Below, one piece after another: positions 17,187 through 25,938 of a DNA stretch of 64,000 bases. The stretch spans positions 1,984,001 through 2,048,000 of the forward strand of contig CAWIOF010000002.1 of the NCBI GenBank assembly GCA_963837715.1, given 5' to 3'. The notes under the pieces are model-generated. The model did no database searches, was not told the DNA's origin, and saw only the letters and a list, made by a program, of their open reading frames with translations. Position numbers and translations under genes: made by a program. Origin of the DNA: JANYLB01 sp963837715 (GTDB taxonomy: Bacteria; Actinomycetota; Acidimicrobiia; IMCC26256; JANYLB01). Each line of letters opens with the position of its first letter. The stretch's first letter is position 1.

Positions 17187-20100
17187 CTCCGGCGTCCCTG
17201 CGGGTGCTCGCGGATCGCCCGTTGGAGGAGCTCCGCGACATGGATCGGCGTCCGCTCGGTCGCTTGCTCGATCTGCTCGCGACAGCTGAACCCATCGGTG
17301 ACAATGAGCGCATCGGGGTGGAGGTCCCGCACGGCCGGGAGCAGCACCCGTTCGCCGACGCGCATCGAGACGTCGTAGTGGTCGGCAGCGAAGCCGAACG
17401 AGCCGGCCATCCCGCAGCAGCCCGAGTCGAGCACCTCGTGATCGACGCCCATGCGCTCGAGCAGCGCCAACTCCGCGTCCAGGCCCAGGACCGCTTCATG
17501 GTGGCAGTGGCCGTGGACCGTCGCACGCACGTTGAGGCGGGGAGGCTGGTAGCGCTGTCGCTCGAGGAACTCCGAGAGCAGCAGCGTCTGGTCGGAGAGC
17601 CTTCGGGCGTCGTCGTCGTGGGGGAAGAGATTGACGAGCTCGTCGCGGAACGCTGCGACGCAGCTCGGTTCGAGCCCGACCACGGGAATGCCGGCGCGGA
17701 TCCACGGCCGCAGCGTGCGGATCGTCTGTCGCCACAGCCGCTCGGCGGTGTGGAGCATGCCGAAGTCGTACAGCGGTCGGCCGCAACACAGCGGACGGGG
17801 TGGGAGCTCGACCGTGTACCCGGCGTCCTCGAGGACCTCGACGGCCGCTCGGAGCACCGATGACTCGAGGTAGTTGTTGAACGTGTCGGGCCAGAGCAGC
17901 ACCCGGTCGGTCATGAGCGGTGCATCGTTTCCATGTGGGTGGACGCGGTTCTCTCCGGCGCCGCGTTGCATCGATGGAGTCGAGTAGCGCTCGGCCGCGA
18001 TCCGGGGAGACTCGTGGTGCCCGAACACCGCGACACCGTCGTCGAGGAGATGGGCCTCTCCACGCGGGACAGGCCGGATCCGCGCTCGAAACCACTCGGT
18101 GAAGGTGGGAGACGCGAAACGGGGAATGGTCCGATCGGTGGCGACCCCGCCCGCCTTCTTCAGGAGACGCGACACGCCCGGCGCGTGGGCGCATGCGTTG
18201 ACGAGGCGCGGCGCCTTCGCGGCGATGCGCGCCCACCAGTAGATGAGGCCCATGGAGTACGCCACCCGTGGGCGCAACCGTCGCGAGTAGTAGTGCGACA
18301 GGAACTCGGCCTTGTACGTGGCCATGTCGACATTGACCGGGCAATCGGTCTTGCATCCCTTGCACGCGAGGCACAGGTCGAGGGATTCGGCGACCGCGTC
18401 GCTTCGCCAGCCGTCGAGCTCGTCACCCGCCAGCATCTCGAAGAGCATCCGGGCCCGCCCACGGGTGGAGTCCTCTTCCTCGCGCGTCGCCATGTAGCTC
18501 GGGCACATCGTGCCTGACTCCACATCGCGGCACTTCCCGACACCGACGCAGCGTGCCGTCGCGTTCGCGAAGTCGTGCCCGTCGTCGGGGAACGCGAAGT
18601 GTGTCTCCACTCGACGGAGGCGACTGTCGGGACCCTTCCGAAGGTTCTCGTCCGGCGCGTCGGGCCGCACGACTTTCCCCGGGTTCATCTTCCCGGCGGG
18701 GTCCCAGACATCCTTGAAGTGGGCGAAGGCTGCGACCAGCTCCTCGCCGTACATCTTGGTGAGCAGCGCGCCCCGGGCTTGACCGTCTCCATGCTCGCCC
18801 GAGAGGGACCCGCCGTAGGAAACGACGAGATCGGCGGCCCGATCGAGGAACGCCCGCCAATGGGTGACGCCGGCCACGGTATCGAGGGTGAAGTCGATGC
18901 GACAGTGGATGCATCCCTGGCCGAAGTGGCCGTACAGCGCCGCCTCGTAACCGAACTCTTGGAGCAGGTCCCGGAAGTCACGCAGGTAATCGCCGACCCG
19001 GTCGGGTGGGACGGCGGCGTCCTCCCATCCCGGATGGCTCTGCGGCATGCCCGGTACGTGCGCGGTCGCCCCGAGGCCCGACTCGCGCACCTGCCAGAGC
19101 TTCCGCTCCTCCCACCCGTCCGTGAAGATCTTCGAGCTGGGTGCGTCGTCTTCGCCGGAGACGGCTGCGACGAGGCGCTTCGCCTGCTCATCGGCCTCGT
19201 CCTTCGTGTCGGCCCCGAACTCGACGAGCAGGAATCCGCCGCCCTCCGGGAGCAGGTCCACATCGTCGGGATGCAGACCCTTCTTGCGCATGTAGTCGAT
19301 GAGCTTCGCGTCGATGCCCTCGAGGCCCACCGGCCGGTGCTCGCGCACGATCGGCACATGATCTGCGGCGCGGTACGCATCCGGATAGCCGAGTGCCACG
19401 AGCGTGCGCTCCGGTCGTGCGTCGATGAGACGAACGGTCGCGTGGAGGACGATCACGCAGGTCCCCTCGGTCCCGACGAGCGCCTTGGCCACGTCGAACC
19501 CCCGGTCGGCGAGGAGCCGATCGAGGTTGAAACCCGACACGCGTCTGGGGATCTGCGGGAAGCCGATACGGATCGCGTGCTCGTGGTCGTCGCGCAGGTC
19601 GCGCAGCGCCCCGTAGATCTCGGCGCGGCGGTCGGACCCCGCGACGATCTGCTGCAGCTCGGCCTCGGTCGTGGCTCCCACCGTCATCCGATGACCGTCG
19701 TAGGTGAGGATGTCGAGGTCGACCACCTGGTCGGCGGTGAGCGCACCGGGCCCGTACAGCTCGGCCATCACCGAGTGGATTCCGCATGAGTTGTTGCCGA
19801 TCATCCCGCCCAGCGTGTTGCGATCATGCGTCGCCGGGTCCGGGCCGTACGTGAGGCCGTGGGCCCGGGCAGCCTCACGAAGGTGATCGAGGTTGCAGCC
19901 CGGCTCGACCACGGCGAGTCGTTCGTGGGGATCCAGGGAGACGATCCGGTTGAGGTACTTCGAGAAATCGATGACGACCGCGACGTTGGTGCACTGCCCG
20001 GCGAGGCTCGTTCCGCCACCCCGGCTGGTGATCGGTGCGTCGTACTTCCGACACGTCCGCACCGCGACCTCCACGTCGGCGATCGATCTCGGGACGACGA

Positions 20101-20293
20101 CACCGATGGGTACCTGCCGGTAGTTCGACGCGTCCGTGGAGTAGGCCGCCCTGCTCCCTGCATCGAATCGCACCTCACCGTCGATGACTTCGCCCAGTTC
20201 GACGGCGAGTGCCCGGGCGTCGTCGTCGAGCTGGTCGGAGAGCTGCACGGGAGTCACCGTGTCCATGCCCTCGAATCGGCGAGGTCTGCTCAT
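17183..20293 (-). CDS. FAD/Fe-S/CCG-domain 2-hydroxyacid dehydrogenase, YdiJ/GlcD-like
   Basis: A 1036-residue fusion. The N-terminal FAD_binding_4 domain carries TSRGGGTSLAGQCTN and TLGGMIGNNSCGIHS. The FAD-oxidase C domain includes YGHFGQGCIHCRID and LSGEHGDGQARG. Then come ferredoxin-like cysteine motifs CVGVGKCRDVESGTMCPS and CLACKGCKTDCPV. Two CCG domains end the protein (PLCCGRPLYDFG, SGCCGMAGSFG). This is the layout and length of YdiJ-type D-2-hydroxyglutarate or D-lactate dehydrogenases, which pass electrons to quinone. It lies 13 bases after the enolase-family gene and overlaps qcrC, so it may deliver electrons to the bc1-caa3 chain. The substrate is not proven. Confidence 0.87.
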   Translation of the reverse strand: MSRPRRFEGMDTVTPVQLSDQLDDDARALAVELGEVIDGEVRFDAGSRAAYSTDASNYRQVPIGVVVPRSIADVEVAVRTCRKYDAPITSRGGGTSLAGQCTNVAVVIDFSKYLNRIVSLDPHERLAVVEPGCNLDHLREAARAHGLTYGPDPATHDRNTLGGMIGNNSCGIHSVMAELYGPGALTADQVVDLDILTYDGHRMTVGATTEAELQQIVAGSDRRAEIYGALRDLRDDHEHAIRIGFPQIPRRVSGFNLDRLLADRGFDVAKALVGTEGTCVIVLHATVRLIDARPERTLVALGYPDAYRAADHVPIVREHRPVGLEGIDAKLIDYMRKKGLHPDDVDLLPEGGGFLLVEFGADTKDEADEQAKRLVAAVSGEDDAPSSKIFTDGWEERKLWQVRESGLGATAHVPGMPQSHPGWEDAAVPPDRVGDYLRDFRDLLQEFGYEAALYGHFGQGCIHCRIDFTLDTVAGVTHWRAFLDRAADLVVSYGGSLSGEHGDGQARGALLTKMYGEELVAAFAHFKDVWDPAGKMNPGKVVRPDAPDENLRKGPDSRLRRVETHFAFPDDGHDFANATARCVGVGKCRDVESGTMCPSYMATREEEDSTRGRARMLFEMLAGDELDGWRSDAVAESLDLCLACKGCKTDCPVNVDMATYKAEFLSHYYSRRLRPRVAYSMGLIYWWARIAAKAPRLVNACAHAPGVSRLLKKAGGVATDRTIPRFASPTFTEWFRARIRPVPRGEAHLLDDGVAVFGHHESPRIAAERYSTPSMQRGAGENRVHPHGNDAPLMTDRVLLWPDTFNNYLESSVLRAAVEVLEDAGYTVELPPRPLCCGRPLYDFGMLHTAERLWRQTIRTLRPWIRAGIPVVGLEPSCVAAFRDELVNLFPHDDDARRLSDQTLLLSEFLERQRYQPPRLNVRATVHGHCHHEAVLGLDAELALLERMGVDHEVLDSGCCGMAGSFGFAADHYDVSMRVGERVLLPAVRDLHPDALIVTDGFSCREQIEQATERTPIHVAELLQRAIREHPQGRRR

Positions 20294-20306
20294 GGCCGGT
20301 TCGACC

Positions 20307-21485
20307 TCACCGACGAAGGAACCGTTCGGCGTCGGCCCGCCTGAGCTCGATGCCCAGTCCGGGCCGCCGCGGATCGGGCCGGAGCATGCCGGCGACCGGT
20401 TCGAGCACGCCGTCGAACATGAGCGACTCGATGCGGACGTGGTCGGCGAAGTATTCCACGTGCCGCGCGTGCCAGAGGCCCGTGCAGGTATGGGCGCTGA
20501 CCTGCGGAGCGGTGTGCGCGGAGAGGTCGAGGCAATGCGCGTCGGCGAGCGCGCCGACGCGCAGGAACCCGGTGATCCCGCCGCAACGGGTCACGTCGGC
20601 CTGGAGGCAGTCGACTGCGCCCGCATCGAGCATGCGGCGGAAGTACGGGAGGTCGTAGCCGTACTCACCGGCTGTGATCTCCATGCCCGGCGGAGCCGAA
20701 TCTCGTACGACCCGGAGTCCGTCGAGGTCGTCGGAGCTCACGGGTTCCTCGAACCAGACCACCCCGAGCTCGGCGAACGCCGCCGCCATTGCCAGCGAAC
20801 GCTTGCGCGAATACGCACCGTTCGCATCCACGAACAGCCCGACATGATCGCCGATGGCGGCCCGCGCCCGAGCCACCCGGGAAGGATCGGCGGAAGGATC
20901 CCGACCGACCTTCATCTTCACCGCTCGGATCCCCTGCTCGGCCCATCCCTGCAACTGCTGTGCAAGCTGTGCGTGCGAGAAGCTCGTGAAGCCGCCGCTC
21001 CCGTAGATCGGTACCGCATCTCGGACCGGGCCGATCGCGTCGGCAACGGACACATCGAGCAACTTCGCCTTGAGATCCCACAGCGCGATGTCGACAGCGG
21101 CGATCGCTGACCCGGCCACGCCCGGCCGCCCGTCGTTGCGGATCGCGTCGACCATCGCTGCCCACGCCCCGCCCGTGGCCATCGGGTCGCATCCGTTCAC
21201 GACATCGGCGAGGGTCTCGCGCACGATCGACGCCGCGGCGGGCGGGGCATAGGTGTAGCCGATCCCGACGGTCGACCCGGCCGTGACCTCGACGACGACG
21301 ATCGTCGTCTCGTCCCACACGAGTGTCCCGTCGGACTCGGGCTCCGGCGTGGGAACGGTGTAGGCCGCCACGTCGATCTCGCGCACCGGCGGGTGCTCTC
21401 GGTTGGGCCGAGCGATCGACGCGGCGCCAGGCGGGCGCGCGTACCCCGTCGGGACGGGGGGACGTCGGTCCCGGACGTCACTCAC
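20307..21485 (-). CDS. Enolase-superfamily enzyme, mandelate-racemase-like
   Basis: About 392 residues. The KxK acid-base pair is in AVKMKVGRD, and the metal ligands are in LFVDANGAY, VWFEEPVS and ITAGEYGYD. An opposing catalytic His lies in LSAHTAPQ, so the site resembles the mandelate racemase subgroup (racemases and acid-sugar dehydratases) rather than muconate cycloisomerases. The GTG at 21485 overlaps the TPP enzyme stop. The first 35 residues are proline-rich and may not be translated; a GTG before REIDVAAY is an alternative start. Its 2-hydroxyacid-type chemistry would fit the dehydrogenase encoded next (inference). Confidence 0.8.
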   Translation of the reverse strand: MSDVRDRRPPVPTGYARPPGAASIARPNREHPPVREIDVAAYTVPTPEPESDGTLVWDETTIVVVEVTAGSTVGIGYTYAPPAAASIVRETLADVVNGCDPMATGGAWAAMVDAIRNDGRPGVAGSAIAAVDIALWDLKAKLLDVSVADAIGPVRDAVPIYGSGGFTSFSHAQLAQQLQGWAEQGIRAVKMKVGRDPSADPSRVARARAAIGDHVGLFVDANGAYSRKRSLAMAAAFAELGVVWFEEPVSSDDLDGLRVVRDSAPPGMEITAGEYGYDLPYFRRMLDAGAVDCLQADVTRCGGITGFLRVGALADAHCLDLSAHTAPQVSAHTCTGLWHARHVEYFADHVRIESLMFDGVLEPVAGMLRPDPRRPGLGIELRRADAERFLRR

Positions 21486-23368
21486 GCGTCGCCTTCCGAC
21501 GCGCTCCCACGACCGAACTTGGCGAACATCTGGGCGGCGACTGCTCGAACACTGTGGCTGGCCACCTTGACGGCGTCGGGGTCTCCCCGCAGCATCGACT
21601 GCGCGACTCCCTTCGCCTGCTCAAACGTGATGTGCGCCGGGAGGGGCGGGACGTTCTTGTCGGTGTACACGTCGAGCAACACGGGACGCTCGGCGGCGAA
21701 CGCTTCATCCCACGCAGCTTCGAGCTTGTCGGGATCGTCGACCCGGATACCGTGGAGGCCGAGCAGGTCGGCGTACCCCGCGTAGTCCATGTCCTCGAGG
21801 AGCTGGCTGGTGTCGTAGCGCGGGTCCCCTGCCTCGCGCATCTCCCACGACACCTGATTCAGATCGTTGTTGTGCAGGACCAGCACGATGAACGTCGGGT
21901 TCCGCCACTCCTCCCAGTGTCGCTTCACCGTGAGCAGCCCGTTCATCCCGAGCATCTGGAACGCCCCGTCACCGATGGTGCAGACGACGGGACGCTCGGG
22001 AAACGCGAACTTCGCTGCGATCGCATACGGCATCGCGGCCAACATCGTGGCCAGCCGCCCCGAGAGGTTCCCCATCATGTTGCGTCCGAGCCGGATGTGG
22101 TGGCCGTACCAGTCGGCCGTCGTCCCGGCGTCGGCGGTGACGATCACGTCGTCGGGCAGCCGCTCGTTGAGCATGTGGAAGACGAGACGCGGATTGATCG
22201 GATCAGCCCTGACGCGGGCCGCACCCTCGATCATGTCGTTCCAGGTGCGCATGCCCTCGATCACGCCCTGCTGCCACGACCGGTCCGGCGTCTGTTGCAG
22301 AAGCGGAAGGAGCGCGGCGAGTGTCGTCTTGGCATCGCCCCAGAGATTGACCTCCATCGGATAGCGCAGGCTCAAGTGCCGGGGAAGGAGATCGATCTGC
22401 ACCCCCCGCGCCTCACCCGTGGGTGGCAGGAACTCCCCGTACGGAAAGTTGGTCCCCACCATCAGCAGGGTGTCGCAGCCCTGCATCATGTCGTAGCTCG
22501 GCTTCGACCCCAGCAGCCCGAGCTGTTGGGTGTGGAACGGGACGTCGCCGGGCACCGCAGCCTTGCCCAGCAGTGCGGTGATCACGCCGGCGCCCAGACG
22601 CTCCGCGACCGCGAGGATTTCGTCGGTCGCGTCCAGTGCTCCCTGGCCGACCAACATGGCTACCCTCTCGCCCTCGTTCAGGACCGCCGCGGCGCGCTCC
22701 AACTCTTCGTGGGGCGGCGCCACACGCGTCGATGCGTGTCCCACGCCGGTGCGCGACACGAAGTGCTCGACGCTCGGATCCTCCATCGGGAGGTCCTGGA
22801 CGTCGGCCGGGAGGATGACGACGGTGGGCTTGCGATATGCCCGGGCGATCCGCACCGCCCGATCCACCACGAGCTGGGCCTGCATGGGGGTCGTGACCGA
22901 CTTCACGTACTCCGCGACGTCGCCGAAGAGCCGTTCCATGTTCAGCTCCTGCTGGAAGTCGCTCCCCATCGCGACCCGAGCCTGCTGCCCGACGATGGCG
23001 ACGACGGGCTGGTTGTCCAACCGGGCGTCGTACAGGCCGTTCATCAGGTGCACCGCACCCGGTCCCGACGTCGCGATGCACACCCCGACCTCGCCGGTGA
23101 ACTTCGCGTGGGCACACGCCATCAGACCCGCCATCTCCTCGTGGGTCGGCCTGACGTAGCGAAAGTCCTTGCCGTCCCTCTCGGCCCGCCCGAGTGCACC
23201 GTCGAAGCCTCCGATGCCGTCGCCCGGATAGCCGTAGAACCGGTGGAGGTCCCACTCCACCAGTCGATCGATCACGAAGTCGCTCACCGTGTACACGACG
23301 TGGCCTCCCGTTGCTTGTCGACGGCTCTCGACCGCTTCCGCACGGACGAAGTCGTCGATGTTCGGCAT
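21482..23368 (-). CDS. TPP-dependent oxidase/decarboxylase, pyruvate oxidase or acetolactate-synthase-like
   Basis: A 628-residue three-domain TPP enzyme. The cofactor-activating Glu lies in RPTHEEMAGLM, and the TPP/Mg motif begins CTIGDGAFQML and ends LHNNDLNQ. The middle domain is of the kind that binds FAD in pyruvate oxidases. It starts at ATG 23368 and is the first gene of a minus-strand run that continues, mostly with 1-8 base overlaps, into the bc1-caa3 genes. If it is a quinone-reducing pyruvate oxidase it would feed the same chain; a non-redox decarboxylase is equally possible on sequence alone. Confidence 0.8.
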   Translation of the reverse strand: MPNIDDFVRAEAVESRRQATGGHVVYTVSDFVIDRLVEWDLHRFYGYPGDGIGGFDGALGRAERDGKDFRYVRPTHEEMAGLMACAHAKFTGEVGVCIATSGPGAVHLMNGLYDARLDNQPVVAIVGQQARVAMGSDFQQELNMERLFGDVAEYVKSVTTPMQAQLVVDRAVRIARAYRKPTVVILPADVQDLPMEDPSVEHFVSRTGVGHASTRVAPPHEELERAAAVLNEGERVAMLVGQGALDATDEILAVAERLGAGVITALLGKAAVPGDVPFHTQQLGLLGSKPSYDMMQGCDTLLMVGTNFPYGEFLPPTGEARGVQIDLLPRHLSLRYPMEVNLWGDAKTTLAALLPLLQQTPDRSWQQGVIEGMRTWNDMIEGAARVRADPINPRLVFHMLNERLPDDVIVTADAGTTADWYGHHIRLGRNMMGNLSGRLATMLAAMPYAIAAKFAFPERPVVCTIGDGAFQMLGMNGLLTVKRHWEEWRNPTFIVLVLHNNDLNQVSWEMREAGDPRYDTSQLLEDMDYAGYADLLGLHGIRVDDPDKLEAAWDEAFAAERPVLLDVYTDKNVPPLPAHITFEQAKGVAQSMLRGDPDAVKVASHSVRAVAAQMFAKFGRGSASEGDA

Positions 23369-23480
23369 GGACCACCTTGCCCAGTCGCCGCCGAGCGAAA
23401 CTGCGTTTCCCCGCGGCGCCTCCGCTGAAGTGGCCGCGCTCGGCCCCGCTCCTCAAACGCTGCAATGGACGGCCGAAGGC

Positions 23481-24071
23481 TCACCGAGGATCCGAGTCGC
23501 GTCGCGAATGGAGTTCACCGTTCGACGGAGGGCTCCACCAGCCCTCCACGTCGCCCAACGCGTCGACGACGCTTGGATCAGCCTGTGCCGGGTCCGGCCC
23601 AGTCGCAGCAACCACGCTGAGCGACCCATCGGTTTCCAGGACGACCGCGAGCGCTTCCGAGACCGACGCGCGGCCGGCGGCGCGGATCGCGGCTCGGACC
23701 TCCTCCAAGCGAATCCGCTCCCGACGGAGCAGAGTCTCATCGACCCGTCCTCTGCACACGAGTGCCGTCGGTCGCGAGGTCACCGCGCGCGCGACCAGGT
23801 TCGATCGCGATGCGGCCCACGCCAGCATGCCTTGGAGGCACGCCAGCACAGCGAATGCCACCGCGCCCTCGAGCAGCGGAACGGAACGATCGAGGAGCAC
23901 AGACGCGAAGACCGCGCCGAAGGCGACGGTGATCGTGAGTCCATAGGCCGTCATCTTCGCCAACGTCCGCTTGCCGGCGATCCTGAGAACCACGAGCAGA
24001 GCGACGAAGCCGATCGGCGTGACAACCAGGGTCGACAACCACGACGGCCACGACTCGGGCAGGAGGGTCAC
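23481..24071 (-). CDS. DUF421 (YetF/YcaP-like) membrane protein
   Basis: About 196 residues: three hydrophobic helices (WLSTLVVTPIGFVALLVVL and following), then the family core LRIAGKRTLAKMTAYGLTIT and a small cytosolic beta-rich domain ending in the DUF421 C-terminal fold. Function is unknown; relatives are often in stress regulons. The GTG at 24071 is chosen because the helix starts there and because a GGGTAA box lies 12 bases upstream (24083-24088) with GTGT 16 bases before it, so the message may be nearly leaderless. It is followed by 112 bases without recognised features before the TPP enzyme gene. Confidence 0.75.
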   Translation of the reverse strand: MTLLPESWPSWLSTLVVTPIGFVALLVVLRIAGKRTLAKMTAYGLTITVAFGAVFASVLLDRSVPLLEGAVAFAVLACLQGMLAWAASRSNLVARAVTSRPTALVCRGRVDETLLRRERIRLEEVRAAIRAAGRASVSEALAVVLETDGSLSVVAATGPDPAQADPSVVDALGDVEGWWSPPSNGELHSRRDSDPR

Positions 24072-24082
24072 GGTTCGACGTC

Positions 24083-24108
24083 TTACCCGGGGCGGCCCGC
24101 CGCGACAC
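24083..24108 (-). promoter_or_regulatory. Candidate sigma-B/F-type promoter for the DUF421 gene
   Basis: On the minus strand GTGT (24108-24105), 16 bases, GGGTAA (24088-24083). The expected transcript start falls only a few bases before the GTG at 24071, implying a leaderless or near-leaderless message. Confidence 0.4.
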
Positions 24109-24190
24109 TCTTCACTCTGCCCCTCACTCTGCGCCGACTCATTGACGCCGGATATGTGTACGGGCTCGGGATATCGGGCATGAGGCCGTC

Positions 24191-24589
24191 GTGGAGTTCC
24201 GCGATGCAATCGTTGCTCTGGAACGGCGCTTTTGGATGGAGGGCGAGGACTTCTTCCGAGCGCATCTCGCGTCCGACTGCATCATGGTGCTGCCGGAGCG
24301 GGGTGGTGTGCTCGAGGGCCCTGCGATCGTCGCTGCGGTGAAAGAGGGCCCGAGGTGGGCGTCGGTCAGCATCGAGGCGGTCCACCTCGTCGCCCCCACC
24401 GGGCAGTCGGCGTTGCTCGTCTACCGGGCGAGCGCCAACCGGCCGGGTGCTCCGTCGTACCAGCTCCATGCGTCGAGCCTCTACGTCTCGGAGGACTCCG
24501 TGTGGCTGCTCGCGTTCCATCAGCAGACGCCTCTGCGGAACAGCCGGGAACGGGCGATGCCCAGCGAAGAGCCTCTCCCGTCTGGGTGA
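24191..24589 (+). CDS. SnoaL/DUF4440-like NTF2-fold protein
   Basis: A 132-residue single-domain protein. FRDAIVALERRFWMEGEDFF, then LPERGGVLEGPAIVAAVKEG and VYRASANRPG match the cone-shaped NTF2-like fold used by DUF4440 and SnoaL-like proteins, often small-ligand binding or isomerase-like. No catalytic residues can be named. The start is GTG 24191. It lies upstream of the CDF transporter gene on the same strand, 58 bases apart, and is divergent from the DUF421 gene. Confidence 0.65.
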   Translation: MEFRDAIVALERRFWMEGEDFFRAHLASDCIMVLPERGGVLEGPAIVAAVKEGPRWASVSIEAVHLVAPTGQSALLVYRASANRPGAPSYQLHASSLYVSEDSVWLLAFHQQTPLRNSRERAMPSEEPLPSG

Positions 24590-24647
24590 TCGCGATGTCC
24601 AGAAGCCGGTTCTTCTTGGGAGTGAAGATCTGTTTTCGGAGTTCGCA

Positions 24648-25631
24648 ATGAGTTCAAACTCAGCTGGTGCGACGAAGCGTGAACACTCCGGCAGCCGGCG
24701 GGCGGTGCTCGCCGCCTTCGCCGCGAACCTCGGAGTCGCCGTCGCGAAGTTCCTCGGGTTCGCGGTCACGGGCGCGGCGTCGCTCTTGGCCGAGGGCATC
24801 CACTCGGTCGCCGATTGCGCGAACCAGGCATTGCTGCTCCTGGGCGCATCCCGCTCACGTCGTCGCGCTTCGGCCGCGCATCCGTTCGGGTACGGGCGGG
24901 AGCGCTATTTCTGGGCGTTCGTGGTGGCAGTCGTACTGTTCACCGGTGGTGGTCTCTTCGCTCTGCTCGAGGCCGAGGAGAAGCTCCGCTCTCCGCACTC
25001 AGTCGCCTCGATCCCCTGGGCGATCGGAATCCTCCTGGCCGCGATGCTCTTCGAAGGGATGTCCCTTCGGACTGCCGTCCGGCGCGCGCGTGGCTGCAAG
25101 GTGGACTCCGAGTCGTGGTTTGCGTTCATCCGTCGTTCCAAGCAGGCCGAACTCACGGTCGTGCTCCTCGAAGACTCTGCCGCGCTGCTCGGCCTGAGCT
25201 TCGCCCTCGCCGGCCTGGGTCTCGCGGGCATCACCGGCAACGCGCGCTTCGACGGCCTCGGGACGCTGGCCATCGGACTGCTCCTCGTGACGATCGCCCT
25301 GCTCCTCGCAGTCGAGATGAAGAGCTTCCTCATCGGCGAATCTGCGTCGGAGGCCGACATCTCATCAGTGCGGCAGGCCTTGCAGTCGGATCGGCGGGTG
25401 GATCGGGTCCAAAGTCTTCGCACCGAGCAGCTCGGTCCCGACGAAATCGTGGTCGGCGCCGAGATCGACCTCCGCGTCGAGGAGCTGACCGGCCCGGACG
25501 TCCCCCGCGCGCTCCGAGAGCTCGAGGACGCCGTCCGGGAAGCGGTTCCGGCGGCTCGAATCGTCTACGTCGAACCGGTTCTCGGTCCCGGCGATGCGCA
25601 CCCACCCGTATTGTCAGATGGCACCCGCTGA
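24648..25631 (+). CDS. Cation diffusion facilitator (CDF) transporter, ZnT9-like motif variant
   Basis: About 327 residues with six helices (FAANLGVAVAKFLGFAVTGA onward) and a C-terminal cytosolic domain. The TM2 site is GIHSVADCANQ (HxxxD) and the TM5 site is VLLEDSAALLG, ExxxD-like instead of the usual HxxxD. That variant resembles the ZnT9 branch of the family, whose ion is less certain than Zn2+ for YiiP. ATG 24648 has CGGAG eight bases upstream; a longer frame to 24447 overlaps the NTF2-fold gene. It would export divalent cations from the cytosol by proton antiport. Confidence 0.87.
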   Translation: MSSNSAGATKREHSGSRRAVLAAFAANLGVAVAKFLGFAVTGAASLLAEGIHSVADCANQALLLLGASRSRRRASAAHPFGYGRERYFWAFVVAVVLFTGGGLFALLEAEEKLRSPHSVASIPWAIGILLAAMLFEGMSLRTAVRRARGCKVDSESWFAFIRRSKQAELTVVLLEDSAALLGLSFALAGLGLAGITGNARFDGLGTLAIGLLLVTIALLLAVEMKSFLIGESASEADISSVRQALQSDRRVDRVQSLRTEQLGPDEIVVGAEIDLRVEELTGPDVPRALRELEDAVREAVPAARIVYVEPVLGPGDAHPPVLSDGTR

Positions 25632-25658
25632 GGGTGCCCGGACAACTGGGCTGTCCGG
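25620..25658 (+). terminator. Two tandem hairpins at the CDF gene end
   Basis: GGCACCC (25620-25626) pairs with GGGTGCC (25632-25638) across the stop codon, and CCGGACA (25638-25644) pairs with TGTCCGG (25652-25658). Both stems are perfect 7-mers. The remaining stretch to 25938 shows only short fragments that look weakly protein-like (a CPRCG pair in one frame, GTLVLGYGPEAAIEDGEVLV in another), too little to call a gene. Confidence 0.5.
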
Positions 25659-25938
25659 ACGCCGAGAGAGAAGGTTGCCTGAACGAGCCGTCGCGGTACC
25701 GCCAAGGCGAGGCACAGACCCACATCCGGCGCCTGGAAGGCGCGTCGGACCCTGCGGACATGCCCGCGGTACTTCCGCTCCGGTGTCCCCGTTGCGGGAA
25801 CGCGTGGCACGCTCGTGCTCGGCTACGGCCCCGAAGCTGCCATCGAAGACGGCGAAGTTCTCGTCGCACTCCCAGAGCCCGGGGGGACGTCGGGCACCGA
25901 CTCCGACCGGCCCGTACACCCGGGCGGACGGTAGCTGG

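Noticed and set aside
21323..23428. Plus-strand frame of 701 codons over the TPP enzyme gene
   Set aside because: Antisense of a well-conserved enzyme; no recognisable domain or ribosome binding site.
25659..25938. Possible small zinc-ribbon gene between CDF and antiporter genes
   Set aside because: Protein-like fragments occur in different frames with no start, ribosome binding site or continuous frame; insufficient to call even a pseudogene.
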